Of a DNA stretch of 64,000 bases, positions 9,342 through 18,612 are shown piece by piece. Source of the DNA: Nocardiopsis sp. CC223A (GTDB lineage: Bacteria > Actinomycetota > Actinomycetes > Streptosporangiales > Streptosporangiaceae); NCBI RefSeq assembly GCF_030766825.1, contig NZ_JASFDV010000013.1, forward strand, positions 1 through 64,000, written 5' to 3'. The notes under the pieces were generated by a model. The model saw only the letters and a list, made by a program, of their open reading frames with translations, was not told the DNA's origin and searched no databases. The translations under genes and the position numbers were made by a program. Position 1 is the stretch's first letter, and each line of letters opens with the position of its first letter.

Positions 9342-10718
9342 GTGGAGAACTTCACGCCCGTCTACGGGACGGGTCCCCTCCTCGGGATCGCGGCCGGGGC
9401 CATCGCCCTGCTGCTCTTCCTGATCATCCGCCTGCGACTGCACGCCTTCATCGCACTCGTCCTGGTCAGCCTGCTGACCGCGGTCGCCGCGGGGATCCCG
9501 GCCGCCGACATCATGCCGACCCTCCTGGGCGGGTTCGGCGGGACCCTCGCCAACGTCGCCCTGCTGGTCGGCCTCGGCGTCATGCTCGGCCGCATGCTGG
9601 AGGTGACCGGCGGCGCCGCCGTCCTCGCCGGAGCCCTCATCAGGGCCTTCGGTGAGAAGCGGGCACCCCTGGCGCTGGGGGTCGCGTCCCTGCTCTTCGG
9701 CTTCCCGCTGTTCTTCGATGTCGGCCTCGTGGTCATGCTGCCGATCGTCTTCAGCGTCGCCCGCCGGGTCGGCGGCTCCGTCCTGACCTACACACTGCCC
9801 ACCGCGGGCGCCTTCGCGGTCATGCACGCCTTCGTGCCCCCGCACCCCGGACCGGTGACCGCCGCCGTCGAGATCGGCGCCGACATGGGCCTGGTCCTGC
9901 TGATCGGCCTCCTCCTGGCCATTCCGACCTGGTACCTGTCCAGCTACCTGTTCGGCCTGTGGATCGGCGAGCGCATCGTGCTCCCGGTGCCCGACGACAT
10001 CATGTCCGACGGCAGCGTCGACCACGAGAACCCGCCGCGCCTGGCCACCGTCGTCGGCCTGCTGCTCCTGCCGATGCTGCTGATCTTCGCGAACACCGGT
10101 GTGAGCACCCTCGTCGCCACCGGGTCCGTGTCCGCGGACGCGCTGTGGGTGCAGGTCTCCCAGCTCGTCGGCCAGACCCCCGTCGCCCTGCTCATCACCG
10201 TGCTGGTCGCCATGGTCGTGCTCGGCCGGGGCCGGTTCACCCGCCAGGGCATGGAGACGCTGGTCGGCGCCTCCCTGGGCCCCGTCTGCGGCATCATCCT
10301 CATCACCGGCGCGGGCGGCATGTTCGGCATGGTCCTGCGCACCAGCGGTATCGGCGGCGCACTCGCCGAGACCCTGGACGAGGCCGGGCTGCCGGTCATC
10401 GTGGCCGCCTTCCTGATCGCGCTCGCACTGCGCGTCGCCCAGGGTTCGGCCACCGTCGCCATCACCACGGCCGCCGGGCTCATCGCCCCCGCCGTGCAGG
10501 CCGCGGACGGGCTGTCGTCGATCGACCTGGCGCTGGTCGTCATCGCCATCGCCTCCGGCGCCACCGCCCTGTCGCACGTCAACGACTCCGGGTTCTGGCT
10601 GGTCGGCCGGTTCCTGGGGATGGACGTGAAGACCACGCTCAAGACCTGGACCGTGATGGAGACCCTCATCGGCTTCATCGGGTTCGGGCTGGCCTTCGGC
10701 CTGAGCCTTGTGCTGTGA
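9342..10718 (+). CDS. gntP: Gluconate:H+ symporter (GntP family)
   Basis: A 458-aa polytopic membrane protein of about 12 spans that imports gluconate. The family motif is present near residues 145-168, with FAVMHAFVPPHPGPVTAA at its heart. The C-terminal segment ATALSHVNDSGFWLVGRFLG is also characteristic. The GTG start at 9342 has GGAAGG about 7 nt upstream. Downstream are the convergent regulator and the rightward gluconate kinase, forming an import and phosphorylation route. The palindrome at 9243 suggests repression by the neighbouring GntR protein. Confidence 0.93.
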   Translation: MENFTPVYGTGPLLGIAAGAIALLLFLIIRLRLHAFIALVLVSLLTAVAAGIPAADIMPTLLGGFGGTLANVALLVGLGVMLGRMLEVTGGAAVLAGALIRAFGEKRAPLALGVASLLFGFPLFFDVGLVVMLPIVFSVARRVGGSVLTYTLPTAGAFAVMHAFVPPHPGPVTAAVEIGADMGLVLLIGLLLAIPTWYLSSYLFGLWIGERIVLPVPDDIMSDGSVDHENPPRLATVVGLLLLPMLLIFANTGVSTLVATGSVSADALWVQVSQLVGQTPVALLITVLVAMVVLGRGRFTRQGMETLVGASLGPVCGIILITGAGGMFGMVLRTSGIGGALAETLDEAGLPVIVAAFLIALALRVAQGSATVAITTAAGLIAPAVQAADGLSSIDLALVVIAIASGATALSHVNDSGFWLVGRFLGMDVKTTLKTWTVMETLIGFIGFGLAFGLSLVL

Positions 10719-10735
10719 CCCGCGGGCGGCCCGGC

Positions 10736-11467
10736 TCAGGCGGGGACGTCGTCGTCCTCGTCGTTGCGGGTCGGGTCGTCCTCCAGGGCCTCGACGACCT
10801 CGGTGACGATGGCGCGCATGGCCGCCTCGGCCACATCGGGCAGCCCGTCGTGGATGGCCTGGGCGACCGCCTTGTGCAGCCGCAACGCCTCCGGGCGCGG
10901 GTGGCGGGGCATCAGGTCGTAGGAGGTGCGTCCCACGAGGACCTCCGACACCACCTGCGACAGGCCCACGAGCATCTCGTTGCCCGACAGTTCGAGGATC
11001 TGTCGGTGGAAGGCGATGTCCAGTTCGAGGAAGGTGTCCAGGTCGCCGGCGCGACCGGTGCGGATCATCTCGTCGGCGATCACCACCAGGTGGGCGCGGG
11101 CCTGGGTGCCGCCGCGCTGCGCGGCCAGGGCGGCGGCGCCGGGTTCGACCGCGGAGCGCAGTTCGTTGAGGGAGCGCAACTGCTCCATGCGGCCCGAACC
11201 GGCCAGCCGCCAGCGGATCAGCTGCGGGTCGAAGATGTTCCAGTCCTGCATCGGGCGCACCCGGATGCCGGTGCGGGGCCTGCTGACCACCAGCCGCATC
11301 GACTCCAGCACCCGCACCGCCTCGCGGGCCACGGTCCGCGACACGCCGAAGTCCGCCTCCAGTCCCTGGAGGGTGAACGTGTGGCCGGTGGTGTACTCGC
11401 CCGCGGCGATCGCGGGCCCGAGGATCGCCAGCACCCGGTTGTGCAGCGTGCGGTGATCTGTGCCCAT
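10736..11467 (-). CDS. GntR-family regulator, FadR/FCD subfamily (gluconate repressor)
   Basis: A 243-aa regulator. The N-terminal winged helix includes LQGLEADFGVSRTVAREAVRVL near residues 33-54. An FCD effector domain follows, with metal-type ligands in LELDIAFHRQILELSGN near 147-163. It is convergent with gntP (18 bp apart) and divergent from gntK, the classic position for a gluconate-responsive repressor. Gluconate or 6-phosphogluconate as inducer is inferred from context. Confidence 0.88.
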   Translation of the reverse strand: MGTDHRTLHNRVLAILGPAIAAGEYTTGHTFTLQGLEADFGVSRTVAREAVRVLESMRLVVSRPRTGIRVRPMQDWNIFDPQLIRWRLAGSGRMEQLRSLNELRSAVEPGAAALAAQRGGTQARAHLVVIADEMIRTGRAGDLDTFLELDIAFHRQILELSGNEMLVGLSQVVSEVLVGRTSYDLMPRHPRPEALRLHKAVAQAIHDGLPDVAEAAMRAIVTEVVEALEDDPTRNDEDDDVPA

Positions 11468-11511
11468 CGTTCTCCCTGTTTCGACCGGGGGTCAGGCTGA
11501 AGCCTAGCCGG

Positions 11512-11533
11512 ATTGATTGATATCACTATTGAT
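11512..11533. promoter_or_regulatory. Candidate operator/promoter between gntR and gntK
   Basis: The divergent intergenic region contains TGATATCA (11518-11525) embedded in three ATTGAT repeats, an AT-rich island in GC-rich DNA. It does not match the gntP palindrome closely, so assignment to the same regulator is uncertain. Confidence 0.3.
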
Positions 11534-11574
11534 GGTGGCACTTGCGGTCGTGCAGGTCCCCACGAGGAGAAACC

Positions 11575-12084
11575 ATGCACTTCGTCTTCATGGGCGTCTC
11601 GGGCAGCGGCAAGACCACCGTCGCCGAGCACGTGGCCCACGGGCTCGGGCTCCCCTTCGCGGAGGCCGACGTCTTCCACCCGCGCGCCAACATCGACAAG
11701 ATGGCGGCCGGGATCCCCCTCACCGACGACGACCGCTGGCCCTGGCTGCGCGAGCTCGCCGGGTGGATCGCCGCCCACGACGCACTGGGCGAGTCGACCG
11801 TGATGGCCTGCTCCGCGCTCAAGCGGTCCTACCGGGATCTGCTGCGCGAGGGCGCGCCGGGGGTGCACTTCCTGCACATGCACGGGCCGGAGGAGGTCAT
11901 CTGGGAGCGGATCGCCGCCCGGGCGGACCACTTCATGCCGCCCGCGCTGCTGCGCTCCCAGCTGGAGACCCTGCAACCCCTGGACCCGGACGAGGCCGGG
12001 CGAGAGTTCGACGTCCGGTCGGATGTGGACACCCTCGTCCGGGAGTCGCTGGCGTACGTGAAAACGGTGCTGCAACCGTCCTGA
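11575..12084 (+). CDS. gntK: Gluconokinase
   Basis: A 169-aa P-loop kinase forming 6-phosphogluconate from gluconate and ATP. Walker A is GVSGSGKT at residues 7-14. The motif ADVFHPRANIDKMAAGIPLTD, characteristic of GntK, follows near 32-52, and MACSALKRSYRD near 78-89 is the substrate/lid region. The ATG at 11575 has GAGGAG 6 nt upstream; an upstream in-frame start at 11542 lacks one. It acts directly after GntP import. Confidence 0.95.
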   Translation: MHFVFMGVSGSGKTTVAEHVAHGLGLPFAEADVFHPRANIDKMAAGIPLTDDDRWPWLRELAGWIAAHDALGESTVMACSALKRSYRDLLREGAPGVHFLHMHGPEEVIWERIAARADHFMPPALLRSQLETLQPLDPDEAGREFDVRSDVDTLVRESLAYVKTVLQPS

Positions 12085-12128
12085 ACTGCCGTCTTGCGCG
12101 GGAGAGGGCGACAAGGGAACCTTTCGTC

Positions 12129-13844
12129 ATGCAAGATTCCGTTTCGTCCCCCGCCATCTCCCCTGTGCGGCCCCCGCTGGACGTGCGGCAGACGTGTGTC
12201 CTGATGTTCGTCGCCGCCCCCGTGTACGGCCTGCTGGGCTACCTGACCTGGTCGCTTTTCCCGGCCGACGTTCCCCGGGAGGTGGTGGGCGACCTGTGGA
12301 TCCTGCTGGTCCTCACGGCCCTGGCGGGCGTCGCCTCGGCGGGCCTGGCCGTGCCGGTCCGCCGCGGTGACCACGCCCTGTGGCGCACCTCCCAGGTGGT
12401 CGCCCTGTTCATGCTCGGCGTCGCGCTGTTCGCCCTGTTCATCGCCTCGAAACTCGCGGTGACGCCGCTGCTGGCCGGAGCCCTGCTGGCGGCGGTGACG
12501 GCCATCGTCGTCAACATCGCACTGTGGACCACGGAGGTCCGCCGCTGGTGCTCCCCGCGGCGCCCACGCAACACCACGAGTGCCGAGAACGTCGAGGCCA
12601 TCGCCGCCGCGGTCGCCGAACCCCGCACCGCCACCCCGCCGCCGTCGGCCCCCGTCCCCGCCGCCGACCGCACCCCCTACACCACCTCCACCCACTTCTC
12701 CGCCGCCGAGCCCGCCTCCGCTGCGGTCGTCGCACCCGCCTCCTTCGCACCGTCCGTCCCCGTGCCGGAGGACGACCCTGTTGCGACCTCTGACTCCGAG
12801 GTGCTCGAAGCCGCCGCCGTCTCCGAGGCCGCCCCGGAGGTCGAACCCGCCGACGCCCCCGCGACGGAGGGCCGGCCCGGGTCGCCCGTGGACACCGGTG
12901 CCCCCGAGTCCGTCGATGCCCCTGCGGCCACGGACGACGTCGATGCCGTCGTGGACGTCGAGTCCGCCAGGGCTCCCGAGGGCCCCGGTTCCTCTGTTGC
13001 GCCGACCGACAGCGAAGAGACCGCCGTGCCCGCCGATGAGCCCGAGGCCTCTGATGTCCCTGTGGCGGCCGCCGAGGCTCCCGAGGACACGGATGCCGCC
13101 GCTTCCGCCGAGCCCGCAGAGGCGGATGCCTCCGTGGGGGTCTCCGCGGCCACCGGGGGTGGTGAACCTGACGAGACCGAGCCCACCGGTGCTTCCGTGC
13201 CGACCGAGGAAGGCGAGGCGGCCATGACCGTTGAGTCCTCCGATCTCGCCGGCACCGTTGCTTCTGCCGGGCTGGCTGGGGCGGATGTGTCTTCGGGTGT
13301 CGTCGGTGGTGCCGAGGGCGAGGGTGTGACCGGGGACGTGGACGCCGACGGTGCTCCCGAGCGCGTCGGGTCCGACGCTGGTGCCGGTGCTTCCGAGGAT
13401 TCCGGTGTTGATGGGGAGGTCGAGGTTTCCGAGGACACCGACACCGGCACCGTTGCTTCTGCCGGGCTGGCTGGGGCGGATGTGTCTTCGGGTGTCGTCG
13501 GTGGTGCCGAGGGCGAGGGTGTGACCGGGGACGTGGACGCCGACGGTGCTCCCGAGCGCGTCGGGTCCGACGCTGGTGCCGGTGCTTCCGAGGATTCCGG
13601 TGTTGATGGGGAGGTCGAGGTTTCCGAGGACACCGACACCGGCACCGTTGCTTCTGCCGGGCTGGCTGGGGCGGATGTGTCTTCGGGTGTCGTCGGTGGT
13701 GCCGAGGGCGAGGGTGCGGCCGCGGGCGCTGACACCGGTGCCGGTGCTTCCGAGGGCTCCGATGCCGATGGGGAGACCGAGGTCGCCGAGGCCCGGGGCC
13801 CGGCGAAGACCGATGCCGCCGAGGGCGACTCCGGCAAGAAGTAA
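12129..13844 (+). CDS. Four-span membrane protein with long acidic repeat tail
   Basis: A 571-aa protein of unknown function. Residues about 20-145 hold four hydrophobic spans (for example VLMFVAAPVYGLLGYLTW and LLAGALLAAVTAIVVNIALW). The remaining 420 residues are low-complexity, rich in Ala, Glu, Asp, Ser, Gly and Pro, and strongly acidic, so probably disordered. The tail contains a 65-residue unit (begins GTVASAGLAGADVSSG) present twice in full and once in part. It is encoded by nearly identical 195-bp DNA repeats, so copy number may vary between strains. The ATG at 12129 follows gntK by 44 bp, but a functional link is not evident. A strong terminator follows. Not assigned to a family. Confidence 0.75.
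   Translation: MQDSVSSPAISPVRPPLDVRQTCVLMFVAAPVYGLLGYLTWSLFPADVPREVVGDLWILLVLTALAGVASAGLAVPVRRGDHALWRTSQVVALFMLGVALFALFIASKLAVTPLLAGALLAAVTAIVVNIALWTTEVRRWCSPRRPRNTTSAENVEAIAAAVAEPRTATPPPSAPVPAADRTPYTTSTHFSAAEPASAAVVAPASFAPSVPVPEDDPVATSDSEVLEAAAVSEAAPEVEPADAPATEGRPGSPVDTGAPESVDAPAATDDVDAVVDVESARAPEGPGSSVAPTDSEETAVPADEPEASDVPVAAAEAPEDTDAAASAEPAEADASVGVSAATGGGEPDETEPTGASVPTEEGEAAMTVESSDLAGTVASAGLAGADVSSGVVGGAEGEGVTGDVDADGAPERVGSDAGAGASEDSGVDGEVEVSEDTDTGTVASAGLAGADVSSGVVGGAEGEGVTGDVDADGAPERVGSDAGAGASEDSGVDGEVEVSEDTDTGTVASAGLAGADVSSGVVGGAEGEGAAAGADTGAGASEGSDADGETEVAEARGPAKTDAAEGDSGKK
13251..13715 (+). repeat. 195-bp in-frame tandem repeat, about 2.4 copies
   Basis: Units start at 13251, 13446 and 13641, each opening GGCACCGTTGCTTCTGCCGG. 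The first two are essentially identical at DNA level; the third diverges after about 75 bp. Near-perfect identity including third positions implies recent duplication. Confidence 0.9.
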
Positions 13845-13862
13845 AGGTCGACCGAAAAAACG

Positions 13863-13887
13863 GGGGGACCGGCGTGGCCGGTCCCCC
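13863..13887 (+). terminator. Rho-independent-type terminator
   Basis: A perfect 11-bp stem GGGGGACCGGC/GCCGGTCCCCC with a GTG loop is preceded by an A-run and followed by TTGTG, 18 bp after the repeat-protein stop. Confidence 0.8.
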
Positions 13888-13962
13888 TTGTGCTGTGCCC
13901 GTTCCGCGGGGGCGCGGTCCGGGTGGTCGGGTTCGACGGTGGGGGCGGCGCCCCCGGTGGGT

Positions 13963-14352
13963 TCAGTCCTCGTCGTCGGCGAGGGCGTGCAGGCGGGCGA
14001 GGTGGTCGCTGTCATCGTCGCCGTGGCGTTCCACGTAGGCCTCACGGGCCTCGTCGGCGATGTCGGCGCTCTCGTCCTCGAACCCGTAGTCGCCGAGGTC
14101 GTCGAGTAGGTCGATGGCACGGTGCAGCGGGTCGTCGTCATCGGGCTCCTCCGCCGGGAGGTGCTGCACGACCGCGGCGAGGAGAACGGCCCGGGCGTCG
14201 TCCACGGCGCTCTCCGAGCCCGCGGCGGCGGTCAGCCGGATCCGCGTGATGGGGTCGTCGTCCGCGGCGAGCATGAGCTGTTCGGCCAGCCAGGCGCTGT
14301 CCTGGCCTTCGAGGAACGCGGTCAGTGCCGCGTCGTCAAGGGGAGTGGTCAC
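13963..14352 (-). CDS. Small acidic hypothetical protein
   Basis: A 129-aa acidic protein, unassigned. The GTG at 14352 is taken as start because it begins the clearly coding segment TTPLDDAALTAFLEG; a further in-frame start lies at 14400. The segment WLAEQLMLAADDDPITRIRL looks helical and resembles Leu/Ala-rich helical repeats found next to SWIM-domain proteins, but that is only a resemblance. The C-terminal half is Asp/Glu-rich (PAEEPDDDDPLHRAIDLLDD). It is convergent with the repeat-tail membrane protein gene. Confidence 0.6.
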   Translation of the reverse strand: MTTPLDDAALTAFLEGQDSAWLAEQLMLAADDDPITRIRLTAAAGSESAVDDARAVLLAAVVQHLPAEEPDDDDPLHRAIDLLDDLGDYGFEDESADIADEAREAYVERHGDDDSDHLARLHALADDED

Positions 14353-14723
14353 CCGGAAGATGATAGGCCCGCACGCACCCTCCCCGAGCGCCCGACCCAA
14401 GTCCCGATATCGACAAATCAGTCATTCGTCCCATGATCCAATATCACGTTCCGTCATTGTTTCCCGGATCTCGAAAAAGATGAAGCCCGTGTTACCCCGA
14501 GCCTCTCCGTAGTCTTCCCCGGTCACTTGAGTAACGCCGGTATCGGACTTTCGGTCCCTGCTGAACAAGGCGGTCAACAAAACGGACCTATGGATCACGC
14601 CACAGATCTGAAACGGTTGTATTAATACCCGGACGTCTATCTTCCCCGCTGGTACGAGCCCGGTCTAGGGTCCTCTCAATCGACCCCCGGGCACAGGCGC
14701 CCACCCCCCCCACAGAGGTGGAC
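14353..14723. promoter_or_regulatory. Promoter region of the peptide ABC operon
   Basis: About 370 bp without a gene. It contains the palindrome GTATTAATAC (14619-14628) in an AT-rich patch and a -10-like TAGGGT at 14666-14671, ahead of the substrate-binding protein start. Confidence 0.35.
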
Positions 14724-16391
14724 ATGTTCACGAAGACTTCCAGGAAACCGCTGGCCCTCCTGGCCGCGGCGGCGTCCGTGGCGCTGTTGGCGACAGCGTG
14801 CGCGGAGAGTGAGCGGGACCCAGAATCCGACGCCGCCGAGCCGTTCGTATTCGCGGCCGCAGGTGACATCAAATCCCTCGACCCGTTCCTCGCGAGCGAC
14901 GGCGAGACCTTCCGTTACAGCCGCCAGGTCTACGAAACCCTCCTCGAACACGAATCCGGCGGCAGCGAGATCGTCGGCGGCCTCGCCGAGACCTGGGAAC
15001 AGTCCGAAGACGGCACCGAGTGGACGTTCAACCTCCGCGACGGCGTCGTCTTCCACGACGGCGACGAACTGACCGCCGAGGTCGTCTGCGCCAACTTCGA
15101 CCGGTGGCACAACCTCTCCGGTGCCTGGCAGAGCTCCAACAACTCCTACTACTGGCAGGCCATCTTCGGCGGCTTCGCGGAGAACGAGGACGAGGAGCTG
15201 CCCGAGTCCCGCTACGTCTCCTGTGAGGCCACCGACGAGCTCACCGCCGTCATCACCATCACGGAGTACTCCTCCATCTTCCCGGGCGGCTTCAGCCTCG
15301 CCGCGTTCGGCATCCTGAGCCCCACCAGCCTGGAGACCATCGCCGACGCCGAGATCACCGGCGAGGAGGGCGGTTACACGCTGCCCGACTACACCACCGA
15401 GCCGGGCGCCATCGCGGGCAGCGGCCCGTTCACGGCCCAGGGCTGGAACCGCGACCAGGCCGAGGTCACCCTCCAGCGCTTCGACGACTACTGGGGCGAG
15501 CCCGCCGGGTTCGAGACCATGATCCTGCGCGCCATCCCCGACGAGACGGCCCGCCGCCAGGCCCTGGAGGCCGGTGACGTCCACGGCTACGACCTGGTCG
15601 CCCCGGCCGACGTCGAGCCCCTCACCGAGGCCGGTTTCCAGGTCCCGACCCGCGACGTCTTCAACGTCCTCTACCTGGCGTTCCAGCAGGAGACCAGCGA
15701 GGAGCTGGGCGACCTCCAGGTCCGGCAGGCCCTGGCCCACGCGGTCGACCGCCAGCGCATCGTCGACACCATCCTCCCGGAGGGCGGCGAGGTGGCGACC
15801 CAGTTCCACCCGGACACCCTCGACGGCTGGTCGGAGAACGTCACCACCTACGACTACGACCCGGAGCTGGCCGAGGAGCTGCTGGCCGAGGCGGGCCAGG
15901 AGGACCTGACCCTCGACTTCTGCTACCCGACCGAGGTCACCCGCCCGTACATGCCCGCCCCGCGCGACATCTTCGACGTCATCAGCCAGGACCTGGAGAG
16001 CGTCGGCATCACCGTGGAGGCGAAGTCCTACGAGTGGACCGAGTACATCCCCAACACCGACAGCGGCGAGTGCTCCCTGTACCTGCTGGGCTGGACCGGT
16101 GACTACAACGACGCCTACAACTTCCTGGGCACCTGGTTCTCCGTCAAGAACGACGCCTGGGGCATGGACGAGCCCGAGCTGTTCGACGCCATGGCCGAGG
16201 CCAGCGGCAACCCGGACCCGGAGGAGCGCATCGCCGCCTACCAGGGCCTGAACGAGCAGATCATGGACATCCTGCCGGGCCTGCCCATCTCCAGCTCCCC
16301 GCCGTCCATCGTGTTCGCCGAGAACGTGAACCCGCCGAACGTCAGCCCGCTCACCCAGGAGAACTTCGCGGAGGCCTCCTGGAAGGAGTGA
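14724..16391 (+). CDS. Peptide ABC transporter substrate-binding lipoprotein (SBP family 5)
   Basis: A 555-aa exported lipoprotein that captures peptides (DppA/OppA-like). The signal peptide ends in the lipobox LLATAC with Cys26. The family-5 motif RDGVVFHDGDELTAEVVCANFDR lies near residues 110-130, and DLQVRQALAHAVDRQRIV near 330-347 is the conserved second lobe. ATG at 14724 is chosen with AGAGG just upstream; a GTG 6 nt earlier is less well placed. It is first of five genes in an importer operon and is separated from the permeases by a strong hairpin. Substrate could be dipeptides, oligopeptides or nickel-type chelates. Confidence 0.92.
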   Translation: MFTKTSRKPLALLAAAASVALLATACAESERDPESDAAEPFVFAAAGDIKSLDPFLASDGETFRYSRQVYETLLEHESGGSEIVGGLAETWEQSEDGTEWTFNLRDGVVFHDGDELTAEVVCANFDRWHNLSGAWQSSNNSYYWQAIFGGFAENEDEELPESRYVSCEATDELTAVITITEYSSIFPGGFSLAAFGILSPTSLETIADAEITGEEGGYTLPDYTTEPGAIAGSGPFTAQGWNRDQAEVTLQRFDDYWGEPAGFETMILRAIPDETARRQALEAGDVHGYDLVAPADVEPLTEAGFQVPTRDVFNVLYLAFQQETSEELGDLQVRQALAHAVDRQRIVDTILPEGGEVATQFHPDTLDGWSENVTTYDYDPELAEELLAEAGQEDLTLDFCYPTEVTRPYMPAPRDIFDVISQDLESVGITVEAKSYEWTEYIPNTDSGECSLYLLGWTGDYNDAYNFLGTWFSVKNDAWGMDEPELFDAMAEASGNPDPEERIAAYQGLNEQIMDILPGLPISSSPPSIVFAENVNPPNVSPLTQENFAEASWKE

Positions 16392-16452
16392 CCCGTACGG
16401 CCCCGTGACCCGGGGCCTCGGAAACCCCGCCTCCTGCGCCGCGGGAGGGGGA

Positions 16453-16488
16453 GGGCCCGGCCGATCCGTCCCCCGGTCGGCCGGGCCC
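16453..16488 (+). terminator. Intra-operon hairpin after the substrate-binding protein gene
   Basis: A perfect 12-bp stem (GGGCCCGGCCGA and complement) with a 12-nt loop lies between the binding-protein and permease genes. No T-tract follows. Such hairpins commonly partially terminate or protect the 5' mRNA, giving excess binding protein. Confidence 0.6.
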
Positions 16489-16556
16489 CGTCCATGTCGA
16501 CCCCGCCGTACCCGGGCGGGGGAAGCCTCACTCTCCACTGGCGAAAGGCGGCGAAG

Positions 16557-17561
16557 GTGCTGCGTTTCATCGTCAGGCGTACCCTGCAACTGATCCCGAC
16601 CCTGGGCGGTCTGTCGATCCTGTTGTTCATCTGGCTCCAACGCCTACCCGGCGGGCCGGAGTACGCCCTCCTACCGGACGACGCGACCGATGCGCAGCGG
16701 GCCCAGCTGCGTCGCTCCCTCGGCCTGGACGAACCCCTCACCGTCCAGTACGTGCGGTTCCTGCGCAACATCCTCCAGGGCGACCTGGGGACCTCCCTAC
16801 AGACCGGCCGGCCGGTCATGGAGGAGTTCTTCACCCGGTTCCCGGCCACGTTCGAACTGTCGGTCACCGCGATGCTCATCGCGGTCGCCGTCGGCATCCC
16901 GCTCGGCTACCTGGCCGCCCGCCGCCGCGGCGGAATCCTCGACTTCTCCGCCGTCGGCGGTTCCCTCATCGGCATCTGCACGCCGGTGTTCTTCCTCGCC
17001 TTCATCCTGAAGGTGGTCTTCGCCGAACGCCTGGGCCTGTTCCCGTCGGCGTTCCGGCTCTCCCCGGGGCTGAGCCGCACCGACCTGAGCGGCTTCGTCA
17101 TCCTCGACGGCCTGCGCACGGGCGAACTCGACGTCGTGTGGGACGCCCTGATGCACCTGGCGCTCCCGGGGCTGGCACTGGCCTCCATCCCGCTGGCGGT
17201 CATCGTCCGGATGACCCGGGCCAGTGTCCTGGAGGTCCTGGACGAGGACTACGTGCGCACCGCCAACGCCAAGGGCCTGCACCGCCGGACGGTCCGCGGC
17301 CGCCACGTGCTGCGCAACGCCATGCTGCCGGTCGTCACCGCCATCGGCCTGCTCACCGGAAGCCTGTTCGCCGGCGCGGTCCTCACCGAGAGCGTGTTCG
17401 CGTTCCCGGGCGTGGGCTCGTTCGTGTACGCGGCGACCCAGACCCGCGACTACCCGGTCCTGACCGGGTTCATCCTGCTCATCGCCACCATGTACGTGCT
17501 GATCAACCTGCTGGTGGACATCTCCTACAGCCTCCTCGACCCGAGAGTGCGGGCCCAGTGA
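16557..17561 (+). CDS. Peptide ABC transporter permease 1 (DppB-like)
   Basis: A 334-aa inner-membrane permease with six spans. The start is placed at GTG 16557 (LRFIVRRTLQLIPTL, the classic DppB N-terminus) because AAAGGCGG lies 5 nt upstream; an ATG at 16494 has no ribosome site. The cytoplasmic EAA loop DYVRTANAKGLHRRTV near residue 235 contacts the ATPases. Its stop overlaps the next start by one base (TGATG), so it is translationally coupled to permease 2. Confidence 0.92.
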   Translation: MLRFIVRRTLQLIPTLGGLSILLFIWLQRLPGGPEYALLPDDATDAQRAQLRRSLGLDEPLTVQYVRFLRNILQGDLGTSLQTGRPVMEEFFTRFPATFELSVTAMLIAVAVGIPLGYLAARRRGGILDFSAVGGSLIGICTPVFFLAFILKVVFAERLGLFPSAFRLSPGLSRTDLSGFVILDGLRTGELDVVWDALMHLALPGLALASIPLAVIVRMTRASVLEVLDEDYVRTANAKGLHRRTVRGRHVLRNAMLPVVTAIGLLTGSLFAGAVLTESVFAFPGVGSFVYAATQTRDYPVLTGFILLIATMYVLINLLVDISYSLLDPRVRAQ

Positions 17562-18610
17562 TGCCGACGACACCCAACGCGCAGAACCCGTCGGACGACG
17601 CGGGGACCCCGGACACCGGCACCACCGGCCCGGCCGGGGGCGGCACCTCCCTGCTCACCCGCAAGGCCGACAAGGTCGACCGGCTCGCGGAGCTCATGGG
17701 CCCCCGCGACAACGGCACCGGCGGCGCCGGCATCTGGCGCACGGCGTTCCGCCGCCTGCGCCGCAGCCCCATGGCGATCTCCGGCGCGGCCATCGTCGCC
17801 GTGTTCGTCCTCATCGCCCTGTTCGCCCCCCTCATCGCCCCCTACTCGGCCACCGCGCAGACCTGGGGCGGGGAGGTCTTCCCCAACCAGAACATCTTCG
17901 TCGGCCCCCGGGCCGAGAACTGGCTGGGCCTGGACAACCTGGGCCGCGACCAGTTCTCCCGCATGGTGATCGGCGCCCGCCAGACCCTCCTGGTCGGCGT
18001 CGTGGCGACCCTGGTCGGGTTCGGCGTCGGCGCCCTGATCGGCGGCACCGCCGGTGCGGCGGCCACCCTGGGCGGGCGTTGGGGCAGGACCCTCGACAAC
18101 GCCATCATGCGCGTCATCGACATGATGCTGGCGCTGCCCACCCTGCTGCTGGCGGTCACCGTGGCGGCCCTGATCGGGGCGAGCCTGACCACGGTCATGC
18201 TCGCGGTCGGCATCGCCCAGGTGCCGATCTTCGCCCGTCTGCTGCGCGGTGCGATGATCGCGCAGGGCAACCGCGACTACGTGCTCGCCGCCCGGGCGCT
18301 GGGCGTGCGCACCCACAGGATCGCCCTCACGCACATCCTGCCCAACTCCCTGGGACCGGTCATCGTGCAGTCCACGCTCACCCTGGCCACCGCCATCATC
18401 GACGCGGCGGCCCTGTCCTACCTGGGCCTGGGCAACCCCGACCCGTCCTTCCCGGAGTGGGGGACGATGCTCGCCGACGCACAGCGGTTCCTCTCCAGCG
18501 CACCCCAGCTGGCCGTCTACCCGGCCCTGGGCATCATCGTCACCGCGCTGGGCTTCACCCTGCTCGGTGAGGCGATGCGCGAGGCCCTCGACCCGAAGCT
18601 GAGGAAGTAA
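17561..18610 (+). CDS. Peptide ABC transporter permease 2 (DppC-like)
   Basis: A 349-aa permease with an N-terminal cytoplasmic extension of about 70 residues before the first span (MAISGAAIVAVFVLIALFAP), usual for DppC/OppC proteins. The EAA loop is DYVLAARALGVRTHRIALTH near residue 245. It pairs with permease 1 to form the channel. Start ATG overlaps the previous stop; the ATPase gene follows after 2 bp. Confidence 0.92.
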   Translation: MPTTPNAQNPSDDAGTPDTGTTGPAGGGTSLLTRKADKVDRLAELMGPRDNGTGGAGIWRTAFRRLRRSPMAISGAAIVAVFVLIALFAPLIAPYSATAQTWGGEVFPNQNIFVGPRAENWLGLDNLGRDQFSRMVIGARQTLLVGVVATLVGFGVGALIGGTAGAAATLGGRWGRTLDNAIMRVIDMMLALPTLLLAVTVAALIGASLTTVMLAVGIAQVPIFARLLRGAMIAQGNRDYVLAARALGVRTHRIALTHILPNSLGPVIVQSTLTLATAIIDAAALSYLGLGNPDPSFPEWGTMLADAQRFLSSAPQLAVYPALGIIVTALGFTLLGEAMREALDPKLRK

Positions 18611-18612
18611 GC

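Noticed and set aside
14676..16640. 654-codon minus-strand open frame
   Set aside because: Antisense shadow of the peptide-binding lipoprotein, with no recognisable motif.
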